NCBI GenBank assembly: GCA_965227445.1
Contig: OZ245751.1
Coordinates: forward strand, 372,001 to 436,000
Source: DT-110 sp030148525
GTDB taxonomy: Bacteria; Bacteroidota; Bacteroidia; Chitinophagales; Saprospiraceae
Length of the DNA: 64,000 nt
Direction of reading: 5' to 3'
The notes below the pieces were generated by a model. It ran no database searches, was not told where the DNA came from, and saw only the letters and a program-made list of their open reading frames with translations. Shown piece after piece: positions 1-8,680 of the stretch (the stretch's first letter is position 1; each line of letters starts with the position of its first letter). Made by a program: the position numbers and the translations under genes.

Positions 1-923
1 TCGACCAGGTCTTCCAGTGATTGGTATTTACGCTTTTTATGAAGTGCAGCCGGGGCATAGAGGGAGTTCATGACCGAGTGGAGATTGGCGCTGATTATGT
101 GTATCGGACGCTGATAAAGCTGATTTTCGTAGATGTATTTCTTAATATTTCGGGCCCAGAAGTCGCCATAGTAGTGGTGGCCGATCTTTTCGCGCAGGGC
201 AGAAGAGAAGGTGATTTCCCGGTCCAATTCGCGTTCGGCCTCTTCCAGAGAAAGCCGCCCCAGCCAGTAGGTGATGTGAAAAATACTGTTTACTTCGGCC
301 GTATCGTTAAAGCGGCGGCAGGCATCGACCGTTTCGGCGTAGGTTCGTCCCAAGAGGGTGCTCAGGTAGGTGAAGGCTACTTCTCGATTGTATTCTTCAC
401 CCATTTTCTCGTGTTCGACGATTTCTTCCAGCATTTCCCATTCCCGTTTACGACGACCTTTATGGTCAGTGCTGTTGCGCCGGATTTTCTCCGCTTCGAT
501 GTAGAGGAAGGTGAGGTGGGTGAGGATATCGTAGATATCGCTGCGCCCGCGAGTCATTTCAATGAACATTTGTTCATCGTCGATGCGGTAGGCCTGGCGG
601 CGGCGTTTAGGAGGAATGATCGGTTCGAAATTCGACTGCTCGAACCCTTCGCGGCTAATCAGCCGGATAAACCGGCATTCTTCGATACCACGGGGCAGGC
701 GTTGGGCGACGTAGAAGAGTCCGTTGAGTTCCACTTTTTCGGGATCGGAAATAGAACCGTAAATCTCGGGGCGTAGGACCATCATGGCTTCAATTATGGC
801 TTCGCCCGACAGCCCCAGGGGTTTATAGCTACCGCGAATGAAGAGGTGGCGCATGGCGATATAAAGTCGCTGAACGGCTGCGCGGGATTCCTGAGCTCGG
901 ATACGATTGGATTGGGAAAGCAT
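1..923 (-). CDS. Conserved hypothetical protein, C-terminus cut by window edge
   Basis: An uninterrupted minus-strand frame begins at ATG 921-923 and stays open to the window edge, giving about 307 residues without a stop. It starts MLSQSNRIRAQESRAAVQRL and continues with a conserved-looking stretch (YIAMRHLFIRGSYKPLGLSG, then LRPEIYGSISDPEKVELNGL). It has no signal peptide or membrane segment and is rich in charged helices. It resembles a Bacteroidota-specific family of unknown function, perhaps DUF6909, but I recall that assignment only loosely. The long plus-strand frame at 21-776 is its shadow, because the minus frame has normal amino-acid composition throughout. No function is proposed. 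Confidence 0.75.
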   Translation of the reverse strand, partial: MLSQSNRIRAQESRAAVQRLYIAMRHLFIRGSYKPLGLSGEAIIEAMMVLRPEIYGSISDPEKVELNGLFYVAQRLPRGIEECRFIRLISREGFEQSNFEPIIPPKRRRQAYRIDDEQMFIEMTRGRSDIYDILTHLTFLYIEAEKIRRNSTDHKGRRKREWEMLEEIVEHEKMGEEYNREVAFTYLSTLLGRTYAETVDACRRFNDTAEVNSIFHITYWLGRLSLEEAERELDREITFSSALREKIGHHYYGDFWARNIKKYIYENQLYQRPIHIISANLHSVMNSLYAPAALHKKRKYQSLEDLV

Positions 924-976
924 AGTGCTTTTACGTACAAAGATAGGTAAAAAGGAAAACGGGATGGCCTAAAAAC

Positions 977-1011
977 CTAAGGAACCAGCACCAACCGGTG
1001 AGGTTCCTTAG
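977..1011. repeat. Perfect inverted repeat (hairpin)
   Basis: Arms CTAAGGAACC (977-986) and GGTTCCTTAG (1002-1011) pair perfectly around a 15-base loop containing the palindrome ACCGGT. There is no T-run, so a terminator is not clear. It lies about 55 bases upstream of the minus-strand gene start at 923, so an operator or leader structure is possible. Confidence 0.6.
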
Positions 1012-1122
1012 TACATCATCTACCCCTTCACTATATACTCGTTTATGATTCGCCAGGGACGCCAGAACACTACAACTGGGAGGCCCCCCTTGGCAACTCG
1101 TTCGCTTTTTAATTCTGGTCAA

Positions 1123-1149
1123 CTACCGGCCCTTAATGCGGGCCGGTAG
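1123..1149. repeat. Perfect GC-rich hairpin
   Basis: Arms CTACCGGCCC (1123-1132) and GGGCCGGTAG (1140-1149) pair perfectly around a 7-base loop. The T-runs beside it are weak. It could be a terminator or the remnant of a mobile-element end. Confidence 0.55.
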
Positions 1150-1299
1150 TTTCCAGGGTAATGTCTCATTGTGTAGATCTGCAGGTTAATAGCTGTAAAT
1201 ACTTTTAGGCAAATTTCGATTCGTACGTGTACGGTCTTCGGGCAAGTTTTAGAACAAATAGGTACCGCTCAGCGGTAACGTTTTTGGGATGTAGATAGG

Positions 1300-1590
1300 C
1301 TGTGTCGCGGTTAGAACGGTGTAAGCCTCTCGGTTGAACGCTAGTGTTTCACAGTGTGTGTTGGTTAAACGCGAATTGGTTTGTAGAACGCCTCTTGGTT
1401 TTTGAACGCTAATCGGTTCGACGCTGAAATCGTTTTTGGGATCAGATTGAAACTCATTGGGTTTTTTGACGCTGCTTAGCATTTTAAGAACGCTGCGTGA
1501 GTCAGAAGAACGCTGCCAGAACAGTAATCGGTTATGGAGATAGCCTTCTGAACGCTGTGTGTTGCCTGCCGATCTTTCAATGAACGTTGT
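1300..1590. repeat. Irregular cluster of GAACGCT-type words
   Basis: The heptamer GAACGCT or one-base variants (GAACGCC, GACGCT, GAACGTT, AAACGC) recurs about ten times in roughly 290 bases with irregular spacing. Because the spacing is uneven it is not a simple tandem array. The meaning is unknown. Confidence 0.45.
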
Positions 1591-1949
1591 ATTTCCTTTT
1601 GAATACATTACAAATATAGGGTGAGATGGGAGGCATCACAATCACACATTTCGTCTTTTTTCAAATGGAATTTTAGGATTAAATGAGTTGCAAGGGTTTT
1701 GTGTTCATCACAAAGTTGTGGTTATCAGGTGTTTACAACATGTTATATAATTGTTATTTTTAATTTAATTGCTCTCTGTTTTCAGAGATATTTAAAATGC
1801 ATGGAGATTTTTTCCATATTTCTTGTGGAGAAATTTGCTGTGCAACTTGCGTAATGATTCCCGAAGAGCCCGAAAGATGTCACTTGTGATCTGAAAATAG
1901 GGCCTGAAGGCACTGAACTAGCGGTTTATGGTGGAAAGGGAGAGGTTAA

Positions 1950-1991
1950 AAAGACAACAGCCACCCCAATACGATTGATCGGGATGGCTGT
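1950..1991 (-). terminator. Rho-independent terminator of the dockerin-type gene
   Basis: Arms ACAGCCACCCC (1957-1967) and GGGATGGCTGT (1981-1991) pair. An A-rich run to the left becomes the T-tract on the minus strand, just after the minus-strand gene ending at 2036. Confidence 0.7.
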
Positions 1992-2035
1992 CAGGTCAGA
2001 ACTGGCCGCGAGAAAAAGACCCTAATACGCGGCGA

Positions 2036-3163
2036 TTACTGGCTTATAAGCACTTTACTGCTGTATAGTTCGCTACTGGCTTCGGCTACCACTATGTATA
2101 ATCCAGGTGGCAGCCCATTTGGATTTATTAAGAATTGTCTTGGATTCTGTTTCTGGTAAAAGATGGGTTTTTGTCGCCCGAATTGGTCAAATACATAGAC
2201 GCGTTCAATGGGCTCACTGGCAACCGGTAGTGTCACGGTAAATGTACCATTAGCAGGATTGGGTTGTAGTAATGGATGTATAGATTCATTTACATCCTTT
2301 GTGCTACTCACCATAGCCAGGTTAATTAGTTCACCGGATACCCATTCTACCGGAGTTTGATTGAAGGCCGTGTCAATAACGAAGACACTGTCTACACCGT
2401 ATTTCAGTGTTGTTTCTTTTGGTCCGATAATAATATCCTCAATAACGATGGAAAAGGAGAAAATCCCACCCTGACCATCGACCATCTTTTGGTCTATCCG
2501 GGAAACAGCTATTTCGGCTTTCCCCTCGTTTGGAAAGTCTTTTATAATATGGATTAAAACACTATCCGGGTTTCCGCCTCCTGCTATCCAGGTGTTGGGG
2601 GTGAACTTAAAGCTATTGACGTCAAGGCTGTCAACATACTCTGGATCATAGAAAAAGTCGAACGCTAAACCGTAGAAATCAAGCACATTGTTGAGCTCAT
2701 CTCCCAGGAAGAATTCCATTTCGATGGTTTCGCCACCAGATATGGATTCAGTACTTGGGCGGATGTAGAGTGGAGGCGTAATACCTGCTACTCCTTTTCT
2801 AGGCTCATCAATAAAAACAGTTGCCCTTGACTTATTGTAAAGAGTATCGATTACAGTTAAATCCTGTAAATCAATTACCCCATCTCCATTACAGTCCGCA
2901 TAAAAATAATCTAGGCCGTTCCAAAACTTTCTTCCCCAGGTAGAATCTATTGGCATTGAATAACCGACATAATCTCCCTTAACACTTGTTCGAGGCGGGC
3001 CTTCATATCCAAAGGCAATTCCAAGGTATAAGACGTCAATGTGCTCAACACGATTATTGAAATCAGTATCGCCTGGCCACACCTCTTGTCCCCTGAGTGA
3101 GAAATAAGTACTCAGAGACAAAAGCATTATAAGTACAACAAGGGATGGGATATGTCTTTTCAC
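2036..3163 (-). CDS. Secreted dockerin/cohesin-like protein with T9SS C-terminal sorting domain
   Basis: This 375-residue protein has a signal peptide (residues 1-25, hydrophobic LVVLIMLLSLSTYFSL). A dockerin-like pair of calcium-loop segments follows: GDTDFNNRVEHIDVLYLG near 31-48 and ADCNGDGVIDLQDLTVI near 89-105. Residues about 125-285 form a beta-rich, cohesin-like segment. Residues about 296-375 are a typical type IX sorting domain (PNPANGTFTV, then GLPPGLYIVV, ending KVLISQ). By family knowledge the protein should cross the outer membrane through the T9SS and be surface-attached or released. Translation appears to start at GTG. Its binding partner is unknown, and it sits alone between intergenic regions. 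Confidence 0.8.
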   Translation of the reverse strand: MKRHIPSLVVLIMLLSLSTYFSLRGQEVWPGDTDFNNRVEHIDVLYLGIAFGYEGPPRTSVKGDYVGYSMPIDSTWGRKFWNGLDYFYADCNGDGVIDLQDLTVIDTLYNKSRATVFIDEPRKGVAGITPPLYIRPSTESISGGETIEMEFFLGDELNNVLDFYGLAFDFFYDPEYVDSLDVNSFKFTPNTWIAGGGNPDSVLIHIIKDFPNEGKAEIAVSRIDQKMVDGQGGIFSFSIVIEDIIIGPKETTLKYGVDSVFVIDTAFNQTPVEWVSGELINLAMVSSTKDVNESIHPLLQPNPANGTFTVTLPVASEPIERVYVFDQFGRQKPIFYQKQNPRQFLINPNGLPPGLYIVVAEASSELYSSKVLISQ

Positions 3164-3356
3164 GGTCGTCTAATTTACTGATACTAAAGTATCGCTAAAT
3201 CAATAGAACAACAAGTACATGTAAACTGCTTTTTCAAGGATGTAGCTATGTGCCTATTTTGTTTTGCAGTCATTTTAATTTAAAAGTAACTGGCATTGAG
3301 TGTATATTACAGTCGTCTTAAAGATTAGTTTAAAGTGAAATGATCGATTTTTCAAG

Positions 3357-4763
3357 ATGAACAATAGTAAGCTGATAACTTTACTACGGACCCTATCTTC
3401 TTCCGAACTAACCGAATTAGGTGATTTTGTAGCCTCGCCCTATTTCAATAAACGAGAAGAAGTCATACGTTTATTTGATTTTCTCTTTCAATTTGGGCCG
3501 ACTTTCGATGATGATTCCCTGCAAAAAGATACAGCTTTTAAGTACGTATTTCCAGGGGAATCCTATGATGACAAGCAGTTGGCATACCAAATGAATTACT
3601 TACTCAAGCTTTCAGAACAATTCATAGCCAGAAAAGTATACGAAAGTCGGGCAAATGCAGAAGAATTAGATACACTTCGTGGATTTGTGGATCGAAAGTT
3701 ACCCAAGCACTATGGGTTTTTACAAAAGAAGGTCGAAAAAGACATTGATGGGGTGCAGGAAAAAAACCACATTTATTGGCAGAATCAACTCAACCTAAAA
3801 GCTATTGCCGTTGACTTTTTTACCAGTAAGAAAAAACGATCTGCGGATCCCAGTTTCCAGGAATTATCTGATGCACTAGATGATTACTATTGCTTTGAAA
3901 AACTCAGGTATGGATGTACTATGGCTAGCCTTCAGGCTTTTGTATCGGCGGAATTTAAAATAGGAATGATTGATGAGTTGAATGAGTTTTTAGATGCCAG
4001 CGAATCGATTGACCCACACATCAATCTTTACAGGAACTTATTTTTATCGATACGGGATAATAACGATGAATCCTTTTGGGCATTCCAAAAGCTATTGAAG
4101 GAGAACCAAGACTTTGTTGATGAGGAAGAGCGTAGGGAAATGTACCTCCTGGGCATTAATTACTGTGCAAAACGAATCAGGAGTGGGGAATCGAGTTTTT
4201 TCAATACTACGTTGGATATGTACGTAGAAGGTATCGAAAACAGAGCATTATACGAAGGAGGGCACTTATCTCACTGGACTTTCACTAACGTAGTTAAACT
4301 GGCATTGGGACTGAAAAAATATGAGCTGCTCGAAAATTTTATGGATCAGCACGCTGCCAACGTACACCCAAACCACCAGGTAGATGCAGAGCACTTGAAC
4401 CGTGCCGAGTTATTATACCACAAAAAAGACTATCCGGGAGTATTGGATAACTTAAACAAATTAGAATATTCGGATTTCTACTACCGACTAGCTTCGAGGC
4501 TTCTTCTTCTGAAAGCCTACCATGCTCAGGGATTCGTCGAACCAATGCTATCCCAGCTTGCAGCCTTCACTATGTACCTTCGCCGGAACAAAGAAATCTC
4601 CAACCAAATGAAAAAGCCCTACCTCAACTTTTGCCAATTGCTGGCACTCATTATGCGATCAAGGCCAGAGAAAATCAATAAAGTCAGGGAAAAAATTCAG
4701 GAGACTAACCCAGTCACCGATAAAACCTGGCTATTGGAAACATTAGAACAGGAACTCGCCTAA
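3357..4763 (+). CDS. Hypothetical helical protein, 468 aa
   Basis: This soluble protein has no signal peptide or membrane segment. It begins MNNSKLITLLRTLSSSELTE and is almost entirely alpha-helical, with TPR-like helix pairs in the second half (for example NRAELLYHKKDYPGVLDNLN near 357-376). The first 100 residues (ELTELGDFVASPYFNKREEV) resemble a group of large Lewinella-type proteins that I recognise only as a recurrent lineage-specific family without a function. Its stop codon overlaps the feoB stop on the other strand by four bases. The AT-rich sequence upstream may hold its promoter. Confidence 0.75.
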   Translation: MNNSKLITLLRTLSSSELTELGDFVASPYFNKREEVIRLFDFLFQFGPTFDDDSLQKDTAFKYVFPGESYDDKQLAYQMNYLLKLSEQFIARKVYESRANAEELDTLRGFVDRKLPKHYGFLQKKVEKDIDGVQEKNHIYWQNQLNLKAIAVDFFTSKKKRSADPSFQELSDALDDYYCFEKLRYGCTMASLQAFVSAEFKIGMIDELNEFLDASESIDPHINLYRNLFLSIRDNNDESFWAFQKLLKENQDFVDEEERREMYLLGINYCAKRIRSGESSFFNTTLDMYVEGIENRALYEGGHLSHWTFTNVVKLALGLKKYELLENFMDQHAANVHPNHQVDAEHLNRAELLYHKKDYPGVLDNLNKLEYSDFYYRLASRLLLLKAYHAQGFVEPMLSQLAAFTMYLRRNKEISNQMKKPYLNFCQLLALIMRSRPEKINKVREKIQETNPVTDKTWLLETLEQELA

Positions 4764-6895
4764 CTCAACCACTGATACACGGCCAAACTACTCAAATACG
4801 CGAGTCCCGTCATCATGAAAAACTGGATAGTCGGCCACTTCCAGGAGTAGGTTTCCCGACGCACCACCGCCAGGGTACTCATGCACTGCATGGCAAAAAC
4901 GTAAAAGAGCAACAGAGACCAGGAGGTGGCCCGGTTGTAAACTTTCTCACCCGTAGCCGGATTTACTTCCTCCGCCATGCGTTTCTTGATCGAGAACTCG
5001 TCATCCGCGGAGCCGATGCTGTAGATAGTGGCCATGGTCCCCACAAAAACTTCGCGGGCCGCGAAGGAGGTGATAAGCGCAATACCAATCTTCCAGTCAA
5101 AGCCCAGTGGCTCAATGGCCGGTTCGATGAAGCGGCCAATGTGACCGGCAAAACTGGCTTCCAGCTTTTCGGCGGCCATGAGGTCGGCAGCGGTTGATTC
5201 GTCCAAATTGCTTTCCTGAATTGCGGTTTGCGCTTCTAATTTGGCGCGTTCCATATCCTTCACCGGACCATAGGAAGAAAGAACCCATAGCAGGAGGGAA
5301 ATGACCAGGATAACCCGACCGGCTTCCACCGAGAAGGTCTTCACCTTCTCCCAGACCGTCAGCAATACGTTGCGGACGACCGGCATCCGGTATTCCGGAA
5401 GCTCCAGCATTAAAAAGCTGGTATCATTGGTGCGTAGTATCAGTTTGAATATATAAGCTGATCCCAGAGCAGCGACAATCCCCAACAGGTACAAGCCCAT
5501 GAAAGCGAGGCCCTGCATATTAAAAATGCCCCATACCGTTGTACTTGGCACCGCAAAGGCGATAAGAACCGTGTACACCGGGATACGAGCCGAACAACTG
5601 ATGAAGGGAGTAACCATAATGGTGATCAGGCGTTCCTTCCAGTTACCGATGGTACGGGCACTCATTACTGCCGGAATAGCGCAGGCTCCACCCGATATCA
5701 GGGCAACGATCGAACGCCCGTTCAAACCAAAGGCCTGCATAAGCCGGTCAAACATAAATGCCGCACGGGCCATATAGCCCACTTCTTCCAGTATGGAAAT
5801 GAGTAAGAAGAGAATGGCAATTTGGGGTACGAACACCAGTATGCCCCCCAGGCCAGCCAGTAGTCCGTCGGCCAGCAGATCGGCAAACCAGCCCGCAGGC
5901 AAGGTCGTGCGAACCGTTTCGACCAGGTACCCAAAAAAGAAATCGATGAGATCCATCGGGTAGGTCGCCAGTGTGAAAATAGACTGGAAGACCAACAACA
6001 TGAGTACAAAGAAGATAATTGGCCCCAAAATCCGGTGAGTCACCAGTGCATCAATCCGATCCGACCAACTGGTGGGTTTGTCTGATTTTCGAATAATACT
6101 CTGCTGCACCAAAGGGGTGAATTGATCGTACCGTTGCATGGTTTCCCGCACTTGCAATTGCAGATCCTGAAAAGTTGTTCGCTCTACAACCGATGCAATT
6201 TCGCCACGCTGTTCATCGGAGAGAAAGGGGAGCCAGCTGTGGTGATGCCCCAGCAATATCCGTTGATAAGGACTGGCCTCGGGAAATTTTTTCTGTAACT
6301 CCGATACCAATCGACCCTCCTCCTGAGAAGGTCGGTAATAGGTGCTGTCGACTGGTTGACCACCGGTAGTATCCAAGGCTGCCATAGCCTCCTTCAACTC
6401 GTCCAGGCCGGCGCCGGTTCGTCCACTTACACACAAGACCTTCGTTCCCAGCTTTTTTGACAATCGTTCGGTATCGACCTCGATACCTTCCTGTTCGGCA
6501 ACATCGGCCATGTTTAGTGCCAGAATAGTCGGCAGGCCCAGGTCGCGAAGCTGAGTGAATAAAAGCAAGTGCTTTTCCAGCTTTACGACATCGGCAACGT
6601 AAACCACTGCATCCGGATAATTAGGGTCATTGGGATTGGCAAAAGTCTGAACGACGATGCGCTCTTCTTTGGAGGTCGGATAAAAGCTGTAGGTGCCGGG
6701 AAAGTCGATGAGATTGGCTTTTTTCCCATGTGGCAGGTTAAGTGTTCCCGATTTTTTATCAACAGTCACCCCGGGGAAATTACCTACTTTTTGCTGCAAT
6801 CCGGTCAGGATATTGAATAGCGAAGTCTTCCCGCAATTAGGGTTGCCGATTAAAGCAATGTTTAGAGTATCTTTTTCCTGCTGCACGTCGATCAT
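4760..6895 (-). CDS. feoB: Ferrous iron transporter FeoB
   Basis: FeoB (711 aa) imports Fe2+ across the inner membrane and has an N-terminal GTPase domain. The G motifs are visible: G1 GNPNCGKTS near residues 17-25, G3 DFPGTYS near 64-70, and G4 NMAD. The C-terminal half has about nine membrane segments, including the gate-like stretch GGACAIPAVMSARTI. Length is normal for the family. feoA lies upstream on the same strand, separated by 118 bases, so the two probably act together and are iron-regulated through the palindrome upstream of feoA. The gene ends by overlapping the stop codon of the convergent gene. Confidence 0.97.
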   Translation of the reverse strand: MIDVQQEKDTLNIALIGNPNCGKTSLFNILTGLQQKVGNFPGVTVDKKSGTLNLPHGKKANLIDFPGTYSFYPTSKEERIVVQTFANPNDPNYPDAVVYVADVVKLEKHLLLFTQLRDLGLPTILALNMADVAEQEGIEVDTERLSKKLGTKVLCVSGRTGAGLDELKEAMAALDTTGGQPVDSTYYRPSQEEGRLVSELQKKFPEASPYQRILLGHHHSWLPFLSDEQRGEIASVVERTTFQDLQLQVRETMQRYDQFTPLVQQSIIRKSDKPTSWSDRIDALVTHRILGPIIFFVLMLLVFQSIFTLATYPMDLIDFFFGYLVETVRTTLPAGWFADLLADGLLAGLGGILVFVPQIAILFLLISILEEVGYMARAAFMFDRLMQAFGLNGRSIVALISGGACAIPAVMSARTIGNWKERLITIMVTPFISCSARIPVYTVLIAFAVPSTTVWGIFNMQGLAFMGLYLLGIVAALGSAYIFKLILRTNDTSFLMLELPEYRMPVVRNVLLTVWEKVKTFSVEAGRVILVISLLLWVLSSYGPVKDMERAKLEAQTAIQESNLDESTAADLMAAEKLEASFAGHIGRFIEPAIEPLGFDWKIGIALITSFAAREVFVGTMATIYSIGSADDEFSIKKRMAEEVNPATGEKVYNRATSWSLLLFYVFAMQCMSTLAVVRRETYSWKWPTIQFFMMTGLAYLSSLAVYQWLS

Positions 6896-7013
6896 ATCTA
6901 TCTATAAGGTTACCTCCGTCAACCGTTTGAATTGAAGCCAATTGCATACAATAAGTCAAAATAAGAATGGGTAGTTTCCCGAGCCGGTAAAGGTACGGAA
7001 AAACAGAGAGAGA

Positions 7014-7253
7014 TTATCGCAGGATAATACTGGCAGCCTCGCGCTGGCGCAGTGCAATAACTATATTGTCGGCCTTGATATAGCAGCCACCACCAAAGGG
7101 AGCTCTACGCATAAGTTGCACTTTGGATCCGGGCAACAGTCCCATGGCCATTAATTTACAGGCAATGCGTTCATCCGTAAAATGAGATACCTGACCGGTT
7201 TGTCCTCGCCTCAGGTTGGAAATTTGATGTGTATGTTGGATTGGAGCTACCAC
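7014..7253 (-). CDS. feoA: Ferrous iron transport protein FeoA
   Basis: This 79-residue protein has the SH3-like FeoA fold, recognisable from MAMGLLPGSKVQLMRRAPFGGGCYIKADN. FeoA is a small cytosolic partner that supports FeoB. The start is GTG at 7253 (reading VAPIQHTHQISNL). feoB follows on the same strand. A perfect 16-bp palindrome lies about 120 bases upstream and may be the iron operator. Confidence 0.93.
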   Translation of the reverse strand: MVAPIQHTHQISNLRRGQTGQVSHFTDERIACKLMAMGLLPGSKVQLMRRAPFGGGCYIKADNIVIALRQREAASIILR

Positions 7254-7345
7254 TATGCTGTTATTTTGAATTAGTCTACTTAATAACGTAAGAATATCAG
7301 GATTAACTCGAAAATTCAGTAATAATCATCTCCTCTGTACAAAAT

Positions 7346-7384
7346 TTACCTAATACCCAGGATTTGGTATACCTAATATTAGGT
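7346..7384. promoter_or_regulatory. Candidate iron-responsive operator upstream of feoA
   Basis: A perfect 16-bp palindrome TACCTAATATTAGGTA lies at 7369-7384, and a further half-site TTACCTAAT lies close by near 7346. The TTAGG/CCTAA words resemble half-sites of DtxR/IdeR-type metal regulators, but here in inward order. Its place ahead of feoAB supports a metal-control role. The regulator is not in this window. Confidence 0.5.
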
Positions 7385-7388
7385 AGGC

Positions 7389-7721
7389 TCAGTTACCCGG
7401 GAATGCTGACGGCCTGGATGTATTAGCCTGACCAACGGCACTATTAATCAGTCGGCAATGGTAGCGCCCCATAATATCAGCTACAACTTTACTGGGAAAT
7501 AATCGCCGAAAACCCATTTTGAAAAGAGGGCTATCGGATGCGTATCTAAATACCGTCAATACCCATTGATTTCCACTGGGAGCAATTTGATAGGTTGCAT
7601 TCCAGCTTGCGCATTCCCCGGCCGTTGGTACTTCCAAAAGCTGCTCGGGAATATCCGTACATCCGATTTGATCAATATAGTCCACCAAGAGTTGGTGAAC
7701 GGCTATATCCTTTTTTTTCAT
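7389..7721 (-). CDS. Small hypothetical protein
   Basis: About 110 residues if translation starts at MKKKDIAVHQLLVDYIDQIG; an upstream TTG start at 7760 would add 13. A central segment (ASWNATYQIAPSGNQWVLTVFRYASDSPLFKMGFRRLFPSKVVADIMGRY) looks like a compact alpha/beta fold. There is no signal peptide. It lies between dps and feoA on the same strand, and the feoA operator palindrome sits just past its stop. A link to iron is inferred only from position. Confidence 0.5.
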   Translation of the reverse strand: MKKKDIAVHQLLVDYIDQIGCTDIPEQLLEVPTAGECASWNATYQIAPSGNQWVLTVFRYASDSPLFKMGFRRLFPSKVVADIMGRYHCRLINSAVGQANTSRPSAFPGN

Positions 7722-7848
7722 GCTGATTTTCTGTCTGGAGCTTTGCCGCTTTGTACGCAATAGTACGTCAAAAAGTCTATTTAGACTAATTACAGATTGT
7801 CTTTTCTACGTAAATGATTTCAGCTGATAAATAGTTGTCGATTGCAAC

Positions 7849-7879
7849 AAAAAAAGGGATTACCTGCAGGTAATCCCTT
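7849..7879 (-). terminator. Terminator of dps
   Basis: The perfect palindrome at 7854-7879 (arms AAGGGATTACC and GGTAATCCCTT, loop TGCA) is followed on the minus strand by a run of seven T. It lies directly after the dps stop. Confidence 0.9.
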
Positions 7880-7906
7880 GACTTTTGTCAGATGTCGCGG
7901 TGATTA

Positions 7907-8407
7907 TTACGCCAGGTGAGCCCGCAGCATCCAGGCCATTTTTTCGTGGGCTTCCATCAGAGCAATCAGGAAGTCATTATTACCCATGTCGCCCAGTTCT
8001 TCTGCCTCATTGGCATTGTGGCGAATAATCTGGATAATGGCTTCCTGATCATTCAGCAGATTTTCGACCATTTTTTGGGCATCACCGTCCAGGTGATCGG
8101 TTTCGACCAGCCGACTCTGCTTACGAAATTCTTCCATGGTACCAATGGAAAAGAAGCCCAGAGAGCGAACCCGCTCAGCTGTATCATCAATAAATACTTC
8201 CAGTTCCTGGTATTGTTCCTGGAAAAGATCGTGTAAGGGCTTAAACGCCATACCGGTTACATTCCAATGGTAGTTGCGCAACTTGACATAAAGTACGTGC
8301 TGATCGGCCAATAACTGTGACAGCATGATGGCAACTTTCTCCCGGACATCCTGGGAGAGTCCGATTTCAGCAGGTCGGTTGGTTATTTGTTTTAGCTTGA
8401 TATCCAT
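7907..8407 (-). CDS. dps: Dps-family ferritin-like DNA-protection protein
   Basis: This 166-residue four-helix protein has the Dps ferroxidase signature: KLRNYHWNVTG (His in the first helix) followed by LHDLFQEQYQELEVFIDDTAERVRSLG (Asp and Glu ligands). Dps oxidises Fe2+ with peroxide, stores Fe3+ in a 12-subunit shell and shields DNA. Length matches the family. It has its own terminator and lies near feoAB, so uptake and storage are neighbours. ATG start at 8407. Confidence 0.93.
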   Translation of the reverse strand: MDIKLKQITNRPAEIGLSQDVREKVAIMLSQLLADQHVLYVKLRNYHWNVTGMAFKPLHDLFQEQYQELEVFIDDTAERVRSLGFFSIGTMEEFRKQSRLVETDHLDGDAQKMVENLLNDQEAIIQIIRHNANEAEELGDMGNNDFLIALMEAHEKMAWMLRAHLA

Positions 8408-8468
8408 ACGTGTTAACTTTTTGTGTTTTTATCAAAACAAGATCACGGGACTTAAGTTTGGCCTGCTC

Positions 8469-8561
8469 ACCAAGTTATATCAACATCGAAATGGTTTGGG
8501 AGGTCATACCGGTTCGGTGCCCGTATATACCACTGATTAACTTGGTAGATAGTCCCAAACC
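8469..8561. repeat. Degenerate copy of the TATACCG palindromic repeat (tentative)
   Basis: The stretch near 8474-8500 reads TTATATCAACATCGAAAT then GGTTTGGG. It matches the start of the element at 38794 at most positions. Nested inverted repeats are present: ACCAAGTTA/TAACTTGGT (8469-8477, 8538-8546) and GGTTTGGGA/TCCCAAACC (8493-8501, 8553-8561). The rest has diverged, so membership is uncertain. Confidence 0.4.
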
Positions 8562-8655
8562 AAAAAGGTACCAGGGTAAACTCCGAATTGCTAAGACATC
8601 GTTAAAAAGGTAGGAAAGGAGGACGTAGGTGACAAATAAGTATATTTTTGCGGTT

Positions 8656-8680
8656 TAGTTTACTAATGCACAATTCGTCT
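8656..8680 (+). repeat. 25-bp direct repeat, left copy of rhodopsin-crtY cassette
   Basis: The sequence starts TAGTTTACTAATGCA and matches 10926-10950 at 23 of 25 positions in the same orientation. The two copies are 2,270 bp apart and bracket the rhodopsin and crtY genes. A 13-base core (AGTTTACTAATGC) recurs a third time at the rhodopsin start codon (9529-9541). Confidence 0.85.

Larger units (their letters stand above)
931..2035. other. Gene-poor 1.1-kb intergenic region
   Basis: No convincing gene is seen. The short minus-strand frames at 931-1122 and 1249-1608 have low-complexity or unusual composition and no good start site. The stretch holds two perfect 10-bp hairpins (977-1011 and 1123-1149), a cluster of repeated GAACGCT words (about 1300-1590), an AT-rich tract (about 1610-1850) and a terminator for the following minus-strand gene. 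Confidence 0.6.

Noticed and set aside
21..776. Plus-strand frame of 251 residues
   Set aside because: It is the shadow of a longer minus-strand gene (1-923) with far more protein-like composition and no stops.
1249..1608. Minus-strand frame of 119 residues
   Set aside because: It is made of the GAACGCT repeat cluster, has no recognisable fold and no good start.
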